Assembly (NCBI GenBank): GCA_029881805.1
Contig: JAOULW010000010.1
Location: 1-64,000, forward strand
Reading direction: 5' to 3'
Length of the DNA stretch: 64,000 nt
Source: Candidatus Bathyarchaeota archaeon
GTDB lineage: Archaea > Thermoproteota > Bathyarchaeia > Bathyarchaeales > Bathycorpusculaceae
Made by a program: the position numbers and the translations under genes. This document shows, piece by piece, positions 1-9,035 of the stretch. The notes below the pieces were generated by a model that ran no database searches, was not told where the DNA came from, and was given only the letters and a program-made list of their open reading frames with translations. Positions within the stretch are counted from its first letter, which is position 1; each line of letters opens with the position of its first letter.

Positions 1-328
1 ACCACCAAGACGTCACATTCCCATAGAATACATCTAACTCTATTGTTCCACTGACGTTCACGGCGATTCCGGTCGTGGGGTCAAACGTGTACCCTTTCGC
101 TTCAAGGTAGGTCTTTATCTCAGTGTAACCTTCCAGTGTATCAGGTGGTACAAACGATAAATCGTTGTAGGCCGCTGTCCCTGGATACTCCACAATGTCT
201 TTCAGCGTCATTGGTTCCCCAGGTCCTGGTGCTGCACGGGTATTAAAGTTCAGCGCAGTGAAAGCAGTGACAATAATACTGGCTGTCAACAACAACGCTA
301 CTAATGCTTTTAAGCTCATCGTTTTCAT
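1..328 (-). CDS. Exported protein, N-terminal part only (runs off the window)
   Basis: An open frame begins at an ATG at 328 and stays open to the window edge, giving 109 residues of a longer protein. A very strong ribosome binding site (GGAGGAGGAGG, minus strand of 331-341) sits just before the ATG and fixes the start. The N-terminus (MKTMSLKALVALLL...) is a typical signal peptide with a hydrophobic core ending near residue 30. The following part, rich in Pro, Thr and Tyr, is presumably extracellular. No family can be assigned from this fragment. The exported nature is well supported; the function is unknown. Confidence 0.7.
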   Translation of the reverse strand, partial: MKTMSLKALVALLLTASIIVTAFTALNFNTRAAPGPGEPMTLKDIVEYPGTAAYNDLSFVPPDTLEGYTEIKTYLEAKGYTFDPTTGIAVNVSGTIELDVFYGNVTSWW

Positions 329-769
329 ACCTCCTCCTCCTATTTTTGGAAATTTATTTCATCACGCCACACACTCGGCGCTCCTGAAGGGGATAATCGA
401 AAAGTTCCGACAATCCACTTCAGTGACTATTCTCAGCGGTATCCCCAAATAAGCTTTGTGAAACAATTTTTCAGATAACAAACCAACACTCTTTAACGTG
501 AAAACTCAGATATCATTAGTCACTTTTCGTCTTACCATAATGCTACTTCCTATCTCTAATAGTATGGTTGTAGTTGCTGGGCATCCGCTTCTGTTACTAG
601 TTTGACAAGTCTCTTCTGCTTGTTTCATAACGAGAAACTGAACAAAAATGCATATATTTCCTCTATGCGCGGTCGAAAACTCAGAAAATTAAAAAGTAGT
701 TGGTCACTAACTAATGGATAAGTGCATCACTGGCGTTAGTCCTCTTGCGCTTCTTTAGGTGCTCTTTCA
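329..769. other. Intergenic region between divergent genes
   Basis: About 440 bases without a convincing gene. It separates the minus-strand exported protein from the plus-strand gene at 770 and must hold both promoters. A short imperfect dyad (TAGTT-7 nt-AACTA) lies near 700-716, and the stretch just before it is A-rich. I see no RNA gene, no repeat array and no conserved-looking peptide here. Confidence 0.5.
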
Positions 770-1645
770 ATGTTTAGAATCCTGAGTAAGAAAGACAAGG
801 AATCCCTGCAAAGGAAGGGATACATCTACGAACATCTCTTATGTTTATATTCAAGTGTCTCTGATACAACGGCTTTGTACAATAACTTCCCAATATTCTT
901 CAACAGTTTCGGAGAAGCCGACATAATTCTATACGGTTTTGGAGAAGAAAAAGAAGACAGATATGAGTCTGTCGAAGAATTGTCTCGACTTCCAATCAAC
1001 AAACTTAACATCGTATCTCCAACACGCTTAGATAGATTTCCCAAAGTTGAAGTGAGATACATTGATTGGGACTATCATATCAATCTGAAAGAGTTTGACC
1101 TAGATCTGAAAGGCAGCGCATACAAACACATCCGTGGCAGTCTGAAAAAAGCAGAGAAGATGGGTTACACAATTAGACTCTCAAGAGAATTCACTCCCAA
1201 ACACGTCTACATAATGTCGAGATACTTGTCACGCCACAGATTTGAAGCATGGGATTATGAGGAACTGCTGTCTTTGGATAGATTCTTTAAAGAACATGAT
1301 CATGGCCTGTTGATGGAAGTCTACAAAGACGATGGATTGATGGGTTTTGATGTTGTTGACTTCTTCGAAGACAATAGGATAATGGTCGTTCCTCTCGGAA
1401 TATACCTCGAAAGTCCGTTCATATCTGACTTCATGATGTACAAGAACTTGGAGTTCGCACGGAGCCGTGACTATGAATGGCTTGACATAGGTCCAACGTG
1501 TGGAATAGTAGGACTCAAACGGTTCAAAGAAAAGTGGCTCGGCAAACCAAAATTCAAGTTATATGTTCAAGTCTTGAATATTAAGCCAAAACGAATAAGC
1601 ACTGGCAAGTTTTCAGAGGAAATTCTAACATCTTACCTGTCGTGA
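770..1645 (+). CDS. GNAT/FemAB-like acyltransferase fold protein
   Basis: The 291-residue protein has no signal peptide or membrane segment, so it is probably cytoplasmic. The C-terminal part has the arrangement seen in FemAB/DUF2156-like acyl-CoA N-acyltransferases: a helix-rich middle (YMSRYLSRHRF region, about 140-150), a strand with GFDVVDFF (about 195-202), then LDIGPTCGIVGLKRFKEKW near residues 240-258, resembling the 'DLG...GLxRFKEKFG' element of that fold. This suggests transfer of an acyl group to an amine; the substrate cannot be read from the sequence. It stands alone between divergent and unrelated genes. The assignment is at fold level and moderate. Confidence 0.5.
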   Translation: MFRILSKKDKESLQRKGYIYEHLLCLYSSVSDTTALYNNFPIFFNSFGEADIILYGFGEEKEDRYESVEELSRLPINKLNIVSPTRLDRFPKVEVRYIDWDYHINLKEFDLDLKGSAYKHIRGSLKKAEKMGYTIRLSREFTPKHVYIMSRYLSRHRFEAWDYEELLSLDRFFKEHDHGLLMEVYKDDGLMGFDVVDFFEDNRIMVVPLGIYLESPFISDFMMYKNLEFARSRDYEWLDIGPTCGIVGLKRFKEKWLGKPKFKLYVQVLNIKPKRISTGKFSEEILTSYLS

Positions 1646-1872
1646 AATAGAGTTGAAATAGTTCTTGTTCTAGTTGGACTATAATCTGTGCTTACCATTT
1701 TCTCTTCTCAAACCAGAAGACCATGATTTCTTCAAAGGTTTTCATCAAGTTTAAGAAAAAAGAGACTTTTATGATAATTTTTCCACCTAGCGCGCGCAGA
1801 CATTTTTCCCAATACGGTAGGCATGGTTCGACAGAGTTATTAGTTTCTCTGATCAGCACTGTCATCATAGAG

Positions 1873-3456
1873 ATGATGGAGTTTTTGGCAAGAAGATCTC
1901 AGATTTACTTGGTACTCGTACTAATAATAATCAGTGTAGCTGCTCTGGTCTACTACGACCAATATGTCCATCGATCCACGACCACGTCGCCCTCAAATTT
2001 GAAGCCGGTTGAGCAGCAAGTAACTTCGCTCGTTAATGGGTCAAGAGTGTATGATCTAATTCTGGAACTTGAGAATATTAGCCTGAGGCATCCCAGTTTT
2101 ATTTCGGCTGGATCAGCCGGTGCGAACGAGACTGCGTATTGGATCAAGGAAAAGTTTGAAAGTTTTGGACTTGAGGCTTGGCTTGAGCCTTTCACATTCA
2201 CTGGTTGGGACTTGCCGGAAAAGCCTTCCTTGGTTATTGATGAAGATGGAAGCAATTATACGGTTAATGACCAGGTCGTGGTAGGCTCTTTTCAGTGTGA
2301 ACACTATAGTTGGCCAACCTCGGGTGAAGGAGTCTTCGCTGACCTCGTGGTCTTGCCTCTTCCCGTTGCGACCAAACGTAGTGAAATCGGAGTCAACCCC
2401 ATAGATTTCGCATCATGGAACGCAAAAAATACGACTGGAAAAATCGTCTTGGTGGGACGGGAGATTAGTTGGAGTAGAACTTGGCAACAGGTTTTGGTGA
2501 GCAAATTGAGCCAAGAGCCGCCTGCATCTGTTGTCTACACTTGGTGGTACGATTGGATGTCATTTACTCCTCCGCTTTATTCTTCTGCTGGCGGACTTCC
2601 TCTTGGAGAGTTGAATTCATACTACTGGGATCTGGAGATTCCTGTGGGTTTTGTGAACTATGAAGATGGTTTGTGGATTAGAAGCAGAGAAAACGCATCT
2701 GCGCGTGTCATTGTCAAGTCAGTCATAAGTAGTGATGCAACCCATTTCAACGTCGTAGCAAGGCTCGCGGGCAACGCCAATCCCGAGAAAACTGTTATTA
2801 TTTCAAGTCATTATGACACGGTCATGACAAGCGGATTCGCAGACAACTGCGCTGGAACTGCGGGAATCTTGGAACTAGCCAATGTGCTTCATGAAGCAGC
2901 TGAAAGCGGGGTCTACAAACCAAATTGTACTTTGCTTTTTGTGGCATTCTCAGCTGAAGAGCTTTATCTCGTTGGTTCAGCAAACTATGTAAGGCAGCAC
3001 AAGAACGAAATGGTTAACACCAGTGCCGTCATAAATCTGGACTGTATTGGAAACGAGAGACTGTCTGTCTCGACAACTTCGGAGGGCAAATTGGAACAGA
3101 CAATACAGGAAGCTGCGCAGGCGCTAGGCATCTCGATTAGTGCACAACCAGAGAGTGATTCAGACCATGAGGCATTTCGCATTCCATTGAACATAAACAC
3201 AGTCATCTTTTCGAATTGGAAGGTTGATCTAGGAATTTCTGATGCTGAACCAGTGTCATCTAGCGTAATGCTCTTTTCACACCCTCTTCTCTACAGTGAT
3301 TTGTGGGAAACGGGAACCGCAGGGTGGATTCACACCTCTTATGACAACTCAACTTCAACCGCAACACTCGGCTGGGTCAAAGCAGACAACCTTGGAAACC
3401 ACATAAAAACTGTTGCGCTTGCCATAATGCGCATCTCTACGGACGCGACGCTATAA
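1873..3456 (+). CDS. Membrane-anchored M28-family zinc aminopeptidase
   Basis: The gene encodes an M28 (aminopeptidase Y/PSMA-like) peptidase with two metal ions. Visible ligands and catalytic residues are HYDT in SSHYDTVMTSG, the Asp of FADNCAG, the EE pair of FSAEELYLVGS, the Asp of INLDCIG and a distal His in IHTSYDN. An N-terminal hydrophobic segment (IYLVLVLIIISVAALVYY) should anchor the enzyme outside the membrane, where it would trim peptides for uptake. The region before the peptidase domain is long enough for a PA-type insert. The frame is open from an ATG at 1723, but the first 50 residues look non-coding and the ATG-ATG at 1873/1876, just before the membrane segment, is the likelier start. 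There is no operon partner. Confidence 0.85.
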   Translation: MMEFLARRSQIYLVLVLIIISVAALVYYDQYVHRSTTTSPSNLKPVEQQVTSLVNGSRVYDLILELENISLRHPSFISAGSAGANETAYWIKEKFESFGLEAWLEPFTFTGWDLPEKPSLVIDEDGSNYTVNDQVVVGSFQCEHYSWPTSGEGVFADLVVLPLPVATKRSEIGVNPIDFASWNAKNTTGKIVLVGREISWSRTWQQVLVSKLSQEPPASVVYTWWYDWMSFTPPLYSSAGGLPLGELNSYYWDLEIPVGFVNYEDGLWIRSRENASARVIVKSVISSDATHFNVVARLAGNANPEKTVIISSHYDTVMTSGFADNCAGTAGILELANVLHEAAESGVYKPNCTLLFVAFSAEELYLVGSANYVRQHKNEMVNTSAVINLDCIGNERLSVSTTSEGKLEQTIQEAAQALGISISAQPESDSDHEAFRIPLNINTVIFSNWKVDLGISDAEPVSSSVMLFSHPLLYSDLWETGTAGWIHTSYDNSTSTATLGWVKADNLGNHIKTVALAIMRISTDATL

Positions 3457-3503
3457 GAAACAAGCTAGAGAGAACCACACGTTATACTAACTCTCACGAA
3501 TGA

Positions 3504-4163
3504 TCAAGTAAAATGAGCCTCATGTGACCTCGCTGGCGATGATGGGATTCCTTGGTCTTCTACTACACTCAGTTTACCGTTTTTTCCTATCCTTAACTGC
3601 TGCTCACCTTTGAACATCGATGCACATGCGTTCTCGATCTGGATAATATCGCCTTCCGAAATGGAGCCTATCTGTTCGTTCCACAGACATAGTTTAATGT
3701 TTCCAGTCTCATCTGCTATCAAAGCGTTGGTTACAGCGGCGTAATTGCCAAATCTTGTGAAAACGCGCTTGGGCTCTGGGATTTCCACAACCCTAGCTCT
3801 TAAGTTGATCTGCTTCATTCCTGTTTTTAAGTCTGCTACGTGAAGAGAATTTGAACTTCGATTGGCTTTCTTAACTAAGTATCCGCGGATGTAGTCAGTA
3901 TTTCGTGAATCTGCAATCGGATTGGTTTCCTTCAGAAAGAAATTCTCGGGTATAGGGAGTTGTGCAATAACCTTGTGCCCTCTTGTTATCAAGAAGATAG
4001 CCTTGTCACGGATTTTCTTGCGACATGTAATTGAAAGGTTTTCACATGTGGATTCTCGGTTTTCCAAAGCTGAGATTAAAGCGGCAAAAAGCTTGTCTGG
4101 GTCAACATCATATTTTATTGAAAGAAAAGCGAAGTATTGACCGACTGTTCCTTTGATTCGCAA
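3504..4163 (-). CDS. RPA-like OB-fold single-stranded nucleic acid binding protein
   Basis: In this 219-residue protein the second half is a replication protein A-type OB fold: VADLKTGMKQINLRARVVEI, then a long strand-turn-strand with LIADETGNIKLCLWNEQ and IEEGDI-like ISEGDIIQIENA. This is the signature of archaeal RPA/SSB OB domains that bind ssDNA or RNA. The N-terminal 100 residues look helical and match nothing I recognise. A TTG start lies 7 bp after the stop of the Alba gene on the same strand, so the two are very likely cotranscribed. This gives a small nucleic acid-binding operon. No zinc finger is seen, so this is not a full Rpa41-like subunit. Confidence 0.75.
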   Translation of the reverse strand: MRIKGTVGQYFAFLSIKYDVDPDKLFAALISALENRESTCENLSITCRKKIRDKAIFLITRGHKVIAQLPIPENFFLKETNPIADSRNTDYIRGYLVKKANRSSNSLHVADLKTGMKQINLRARVVEIPEPKRVFTRFGNYAAVTNALIADETGNIKLCLWNEQIGSISEGDIIQIENACASMFKGEQQLRIGKNGKLSVVEDQGIPSSPARSHEAHFT

Positions 4164-4170
4164 AGTTTCT

Positions 4171-4554
4171 CTACTCTCTTACTAGTTTTATTTCCATTGT
4201 CGAAGTCATCCTTCCCCTGGTTTCTCCTTCCCTTGCCGGCATTTCCTCTGTTCCCAACGCGATTTCGCTTACCTTCAAGTCGTTCATGAAACGCCTTCTA
4301 GTTATTTCTGCTGCGTCTACCGCCGTCGAGATTGCCCGGCCGCGAGCCTTCAAAGTAATTTCTTTAGCGTTAGATGCGGATAGGCTTGTGATAATCGCTA
4401 GTACGTAACTCATTGGTGGTTTGCTTCCGATAAAGACGATGTTCTCTTTGGCTTGCCGAGTTCGAGGAGCTTCTTCGGTCTTCTTGTCGTCAACATGTTC
4501 TTCTTTCGGTTTCTCTTTTTTTTCTGTCGTTTTTACATCCCTCCTTCCTTGCAT
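4171..4554 (-). CDS. albA: Alba DNA/RNA-binding chromatin protein
   Basis: Residues about 38-127 form a complete Alba domain: NIVFIGSKPPMSYVLAIITS, then the IxLKARGRAISTAVDAAEI helix and the RRRF loop. The Lys in IGSKP is at the position that is acetylated or trimethylated in Sulfolobus Alba. Alba coats chromosomal DNA and also binds RNA. An unusual Lys/Glu-rich, probably disordered extension of about 37 residues precedes the domain. A GGAGGG-like motif occurs inside the first codons and no in-frame start follows it, so the first ATG is kept. The RPA-like gene follows after 7 bp. Two direct repeats lie about 115 bp upstream. Confidence 0.93.
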   Translation of the reverse strand: MQGRRDVKTTEKKEKPKEEHVDDKKTEEAPRTRQAKENIVFIGSKPPMSYVLAIITSLSASNAKEITLKARGRAISTAVDAAEITRRRFMNDLKVSEIALGTEEMPAREGETRGRMTSTMEIKLVRE

Positions 4555-4668
4555 TTTTTTGTCCTAGTTCTACTACGGTGTTCCGGTTTGTCCCAAAAAA
4601 CGTAAAACCGTCGTAACCGTTCTACCTTTTCCGGAGCCTAACTGCTTGACCTATGATTAAACACATGT

Positions 4669-4707
4669 TTATTAACCTTTGTACGCTAAAATTATTAACC
4701 TTTGTAC
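4669..4707. repeat. Two 16-bp direct repeats upstream of the Alba operon
   Basis: The sequence TTATTAACCTTTGTAC occurs at 4669-4684 and again, without mismatch, at 4692-4707. The period is 23 bp, about two helical turns. It lies in the 229-bp gap between the RibD-like gene and the Alba start at 4554, on the upstream side of Alba. A regulator-binding or TATA-linked control site is plausible, but this is inference from position and spacing only. Confidence 0.55.
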
Positions 4708-4783
4708 ACGAAAAGCGTTTTCTTGAATATTTCTGAGCGTGCGCGAAAGAGAAATATGTCAACTCAAAGCCGGCTTCACAGGG

Positions 4784-5506
4784 TCATTCAACAACTGTAT
4801 TATTAATCACATCATATTCGAGCAGTAGATACGAGTTTTTGAGCTTCTTGCACTCTTTCAGTTTCAGAGCTTTCAGCAAGTGCAGTTGAGACTGATCTGT
4901 CAGAGAAAAACCATCGACCATTGAAGATGTGTCCTTTCCCCCAACAATCAATGGTGCTACTACGATTTTCACGTGATCAACTAGACCGTTTCGGAAAAAT
5001 ATCGCATTCAAAGTGCCGCCCGATTCGATTGTTATCTTCTCGATTTTATGCTGCTTTCTTAATCTCACCAATAAGTCGGTAAACCCCACTTCAGTTTCAT
5101 AGTATATTGTCTCAATGTTATCGTGTTCATCTTTTAGTTCAAATGCGGGATGCCTTGGGTTGTTTGTAACAATGAACAGTTTCTCAAGCCAGTTACATAA
5201 GTAATTGATTCCGTTCTCGTTCAGATGCGGCTTTCTGTCTACGACCACGAATTTCAATTGCTCCTTCTCTGGAATCTCCTTCTTATTGTTGAACCCTACC
5301 TTTTCCAATACACGACCAGAGTTCAGGTAGTTCGGCCCCAACGATTGTTCCACTTCATAATATTGCGCAAATCCTTCTTTGACACCTGCAATTCTCTTCC
5401 AATCCAAATCAGAATCCAGATTATCCGTTGATCCAGTAGTTATTTTTCCATCAACAGAAATGACTAAACACAATGTTGTTTCTGCTCGTTCAAACATATA
5501 GTTCAC
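4784..5506 (-). CDS. RibD C-terminal/dihydrofolate reductase-like protein
   Basis: This 240-residue protein of the RibD_C/DHFR-like reductase fold includes the archaeal 2,5-diamino-6-ribosylamino-pyrimidinone phosphate reductases of flavin synthesis. The C-terminal half carries the diagnostic nucleotide-binding stretch ITIESGGTLNAIFFRNGLVD followed by KIVVAPLIVGGKDT, as in RibD reductases. The N-terminal strand LCLVISVDGKITTGS is the usual first strand and substrate loop. It could be a riboflavin pathway reductase or a stand-alone DHFR-like paralogue; no other rib gene is nearby to decide. The next gene on this strand is more than 180 bp away, so it is probably monocistronic. Confidence 0.75.
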   Translation of the reverse strand: MNYMFERAETTLCLVISVDGKITTGSTDNLDSDLDWKRIAGVKEGFAQYYEVEQSLGPNYLNSGRVLEKVGFNNKKEIPEKEQLKFVVVDRKPHLNENGINYLCNWLEKLFIVTNNPRHPAFELKDEHDNIETIYYETEVGFTDLLVRLRKQHKIEKITIESGGTLNAIFFRNGLVDHVKIVVAPLIVGGKDTSSMVDGFSLTDQSQLHLLKALKLKECKKLKNSYLLLEYDVINNTVVE

Positions 5507-5699
5507 TCCTAATTATGTCGTGTCTTCAACAAACCCATCGCAAACAATGGTTAAATTCTTTGCGCATACGCTAAATACGGCAGAATAACAGCAAGATTCC
5601 TACGGTCTACTCAAAAAAACACTTGCACCCTGCCCATAGGGAGATATCTCCCGCAAAGACCCCATTTTTATTTTGCTCCAAATGACAAATTAGAAAGCT

Positions 5700-6512
5700 T
5701 CACTCTCGTTCACCTCTTTTTCTTGCTTGGAGTAAAATGTGTCTGTTTGGAAGCCTAGTGGCTGGTTCAACAGTTATGCCGTAATATTTCAGATGCCTGT
5801 CTAGGGAAGTTAAGTTGATCGTATGTGTTATTCTAAATCCAGCATCTTGAACGAGCTTTTTAAGTTCTTGATGAGTGAAGGGCGTGTGAGTTTCACTCAT
5901 TTCCTCTTCCTCAAGCTCGGAGTTCAGAGCCCAGATCTTTGTGACAAAATCACAGAAATCTCGCAGACTAATTCTGAGCCAACCTTCACTTGACTCATAA
6001 TAAGTTATTTTGCGAGGTTTGAACTTGCGCTGAAATTCAAGCAGTTTATTTCGCATTTCTTCAGGAATTTTAAAGGAGATCGGAGCGTCACCTGGATTAA
6101 AATGGTCCAAGATGACAAGTTCACCGTCTTTCTTCAATAAACCGGAAACATTCTGAAGTGTCCTATTGAGGGCTTTCGGTCCCTTAAAATGAAATATTTC
6201 GTGAAGAACTTGGACAGCGACTACAAGATCAAAAGATTGGTTTCTAAACGGTAGGGTCGGCATGTCTCCCAATATTCTCGAAACGGTCTTTTTTTTCTTC
6301 ATCTTGCTGAGAAGATATCTTGACCTATCAATACCGACCACCAATGTTGAAGGAAATGTATCAGCTAAACGAGTTGCCAGCGCGCCAATTCCGCATCCCA
6401 AATCTAAAATTGAAGAAACATCACGTGTGATACAAGCTACTACAGCTGAAAGCCTCTTGTTACGGTGAGCCTTCGCAAGAAGCTCAGCCATTTCCTTCTC
6501 TCTTACTGACAT
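5700..6512 (-). CDS. Class I SAM-dependent methyltransferase
   Basis: The 270-residue protein has a clear class I methyltransferase core. Motif I is ILDLGCGIGALATRLA (about residues 35-50), the acidic ribose-binding strand is VVGIDRS, motif II is DMPTLPFRNQSFDLVVAVQVLHE, and motif III is LKKDGELVILDHF. The C-terminal third (ETHTPFTHQELKKLVQDAGF) is typical of UbiE/arsenite-methyltransferase-like small-molecule enzymes. The substrate is not evident; HFNPGD after motif III resembles lipid or quinone methyltransferases only loosely. It is a single gene with no clear partners. Confidence 0.85.
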   Translation of the reverse strand: MSVREKEMAELLAKAHRNKRLSAVVACITRDVSSILDLGCGIGALATRLADTFPSTLVVGIDRSRYLLSKMKKKKTVSRILGDMPTLPFRNQSFDLVVAVQVLHEIFHFKGPKALNRTLQNVSGLLKKDGELVILDHFNPGDAPISFKIPEEMRNKLLEFQRKFKPRKITYYESSEGWLRISLRDFCDFVTKIWALNSELEEEEMSETHTPFTHQELKKLVQDAGFRITHTINLTSLDRHLKYYGITVEPATRLPNRHILLQARKRGERE

Positions 6513-6782
6513 ACTTCTCTACCGAATTGGCGGGTCATCGTTTTGTTTGGACATGTTTTGTTGATTCAACTTAATAAGCCGCACGTGTGCATTGCGCATC
6601 ATAAGGAGTCAGGAGAGATTTGAACTTGTCAAACTCAGGCGACGTTAGACGTTGACCTGCTAAGCTCAAGATTACGAAATTGTTGTCTTGTATTTTCATC
6701 CAAGAGAAAAACGACGAGCGCTATCAACTTATAAGCAAGGTTTAAGAAAAACAGAAAGACCATAGGGTAGGTTGAGAAGCGT

Positions 6783-7079
6783 TTGGGGCGGCCACGTGAA
6801 AAATATTCCCACCGATACTTTGTCTTCACCGAGTACGAATTGCTTTTTCTAGTTATTTGTATAATGCTGGACATCAGTGAATACATGTTTGCTGTTCTAC
6901 TTCTTCCCGTAGTTGGCGATCTTCTCGACGTTATTGGAATTGTTTCCTGCTTTGCCATGTTTCGCTTGATTGGAATAATATCCTTGTTTGAGCTGGTTCC
7001 AGGTGCAGATATTCTGCCTATCTTCATAATCACATGGTTGGTTTGGTATCTTGTCAAAAAGCGAAAAGAATTGATATAG
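6783..7079 (+). CDS. Small multi-pass membrane protein next to SPFH gene
   Basis: The protein has 98 residues and about three predicted membrane segments (YELLFLVICIMLDI, MFAVLLLPVVGDLLDVIGIV and ILPIFIITWLVWYLV), ending with a basic KKRKELI tail. It ends 37 bp before the SPFH gene on the same strand, so a two-gene operon is likely; small membrane partners are common beside SPFH proteins. The start is uncertain: the frame opens with TTG at 6783, with no good ribosome binding site. An opposite-strand frame over 6635-7171 was judged a shadow. The function is unknown. Confidence 0.55.
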   Translation: MGRPREKYSHRYFVFTEYELLFLVICIMLDISEYMFAVLLLPVVGDLLDVIGIVSCFAMFRLIGIISLFELVPGADILPIFIITWLVWYLVKKRKELI

Positions 7080-7116
7080 CACGTTACTAACACAATAAAT
7101 GAGAGGAGGAATAAAA

Positions 7117-8046
7117 ATGGGTCAAGACAAAGTGGAGCCTTACGTTCATCGACCTGTCTGGAGCCTAGCAAAAACTGGCTTGATCGCGCTTGCCTTCATT
7201 TTGATCATCTTAAGCATAGTATTTGCTTTGACAATGGTTGTAAGCGTCGGTGTCGGTCATGCTGTTATTCTTGTCGATCCTGTTTTAAGGTCAATAAGCG
7301 ACCCGATAATTGGTCCAACTTATGCGGTCAAGGCGCCTTGGGTTAGCGCTGTTAACATCTACTACGCTACAGATTCCTATGAAGCGACTGTACCAAATTT
7401 CTCTTCCGATCAGCTTGAGATGCAAATAGAAGTCTTAGTGAGATGGTCCCTTGACACCAGCAAAATCAAAGATCTCTACAATAACTATCCAAATCTGAAC
7501 TATAAGAAAGCAATTGAGTCCATCCTAGAAGAAACCATGCGACTAATAACTAAGAACTACACTGCCCTAGAAACAATTGAGTTCAGGAACATTGTGAGAG
7601 ATCAAATAGAAAAGGCGGTCCTTGAAGAACTGCAGACTGAATCGTCGTTGGCTGGAGCCTTGATGCAGTTGGAATTTGACTTGAAGAACATTGGCTATCC
7701 TGAGAAGTACACTTCTGCAATTGAAGACAAGCTGGTGGCTGAACAACAGAAGATTCAGGCAGACTTCGAAAGGCAAAAAATCCTGATCCTAGCGAATGCG
7801 ACGGCTCAAGAAATCATCATTAAAGCGTCGGGCGAAGCAGAAGCAAAGGTCATTGAAGCGAACGCCACAAGAGAGGCGATTGAACTAATCCTAACGTCAG
7901 TTAATCAAGATGGGAATGAGACAAGAATCGCAGAGCTCTATCTCTGGGTCCAAGCATTGCAGAGGATAGCGCCTGAAGTGGAAATACTGATAGTGGGGAC
8001 AGATGGAATTCCAGTGTTAATACCAACAAACTCGACAACTCCTTAG
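7117..8046 (+). CDS. SPFH/band-7 (prohibitin-like) membrane protein
   Basis: A single N-terminal membrane helix (about residues 15-45) is followed by a band-7/SPFH domain and a long helical segment rich in Ala, Glu and Gln. The run KLVAEQQKIQADFERQKI followed by KASGEAEAKVIEANATRE is typical of prohibitin/HflK-type coiled coils. These proteins form large membrane rings and often hold membrane proteases or organise microdomains. The start at 7117 is chosen over 7099 because GGAGG at 7104-7108 sits 8 bp before this ATG. The C-terminal part (IPVLIPTNSTTP) is short and polar. Its upstream neighbour is a small membrane protein. Confidence 0.85.
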   Translation: MGQDKVEPYVHRPVWSLAKTGLIALAFILIILSIVFALTMVVSVGVGHAVILVDPVLRSISDPIIGPTYAVKAPWVSAVNIYYATDSYEATVPNFSSDQLEMQIEVLVRWSLDTSKIKDLYNNYPNLNYKKAIESILEETMRLITKNYTALETIEFRNIVRDQIEKAVLEELQTESSLAGALMQLEFDLKNIGYPEKYTSAIEDKLVAEQQKIQADFERQKILILANATAQEIIIKASGEAEAKVIEANATREAIELILTSVNQDGNETRIAELYLWVQALQRIAPEVEILIVGTDGIPVLIPTNSTTP

Positions 8047-8265
8047 ATAGCCAAAAACTGAACACCACTAATCCCTCTTTTTCTGCTTAGAAGTGCCTTT
8101 ACTCTTATGTATATATTTCAATTGAGTCTATGTAGCGCGCGCAAGTAGAGAGTTTAAGAGGTAGTAACTTTATTGGGTCTAAGGTTAGTCAGAGATTATT
8201 CGTCTACTTCGCGTTATTTATTATTGATTAATCTTATAAGGACTCGCTAGTTTATAGATTCGAAT

Positions 8266-8769
8266 ATGAAAGGCCAAAAGCTGCTTGAGCTTCTTAAAGT
8301 GATGATGAAAAACTCTAGGCTGAGTGATCGAGAAATTGGCAGACGTTTGAAGTACTCGCAGCCAACAGTCACCAGATCAAGAACGTTTCTTGAAAAGCAG
8401 GGGTTCGTGAAATCCTACACGGTCGTTCCGAATTTTGGAAAGGTCGGGTACAAGATACTTGCGTTCACATTTAGCTCATTGAAATCTTACCCATCTCAAG
8501 AGAAAGCCGCAGAAATAGTTCAAAAATCAAAGAAGTGGCTGAAAAAACACCCAAACGTAATATACGCAGCTGACGGTCAAGGACTCGGTGGAAGAGATGT
8601 TGTAATGGTTTCTTTTCACAAGGACTATGACGACTACACAAAGTTCATGCATGATTACGCGTTCAATTGGGGCGACATCGTAAGCTCATTTGAAAGCTTC
8701 ATAACAAACCTAACGTCAGAACTCGTTATGAGAGAATTTGACTTATCACACCTAGCTGATCATATCTAA
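8266..8769 (+). CDS. Lrp/AsnC-type winged-helix regulator
   Basis: The first 55 residues are an Lrp-type helix-turn-helix (LSDREIGRRLKYSQPTVTRSR, then FLEKQGFVKSYTVVPNF). The rest (GYKILAFTFSSL and later DGQGLGGRDVVMVSFHKDYDDY) is a ferredoxin-like effector domain of the Lrp/RAM kind. It probably binds DNA as a dimer. A TATA-like TTTATAGATT lies close upstream of the ATG and there is no clear ribosome binding site, so the mRNA may be nearly leaderless. The gene stands alone; targets cannot be inferred. A second Lrp-type gene is at 53.8 kb. Confidence 0.85.
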   Translation: MKGQKLLELLKVMMKNSRLSDREIGRRLKYSQPTVTRSRTFLEKQGFVKSYTVVPNFGKVGYKILAFTFSSLKSYPSQEKAAEIVQKSKKWLKKHPNVIYAADGQGLGGRDVVMVSFHKDYDDYTKFMHDYAFNWGDIVSSFESFITNLTSELVMREFDLSHLADHI

Positions 8770-9035
8770 ACCGACTAGAAAACGCGCGCTAGTCTCAATA
8801 ATGTCATTCATTGTTTTGTTGGGAGTGTATCAGTAGAGGTGGCGAGCGAGCGTCATCTTGGCTGAGGCTTCCAAAGGGCTTTACAGCGAGATACCCCAAA
8901 AAAGGAGAATCTTCAGGTCCTAGGAGATAACTTGCGCGTAGCCTGCACCAAAGTTTTGGAGAAAGGAGACAAGACAATCCAAGCTGACTTCTAGTTTGTC
9001 CGCTTCAACGAAAGATGTCAAGGTCGGACAGAAAT

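Noticed and set aside
195-452. Plus-strand frame of 85 residues
   Set aside because: It overlaps the signal peptide region and ribosome site of the minus-strand exported protein, which is far better supported.
6635-7171. Minus-strand frame of 178 residues
   Set aside because: It covers a plus-strand gene with clear membrane helices and the start of the SPFH gene; its own sequence is Ser/Arg-rich without any family feature.
8770-9035. Possible gene remnant (NLRVACTKVLEKGDKTIQAD in one frame)
   Set aside because: Short, interrupted by stops in each frame and without a recognisable family.
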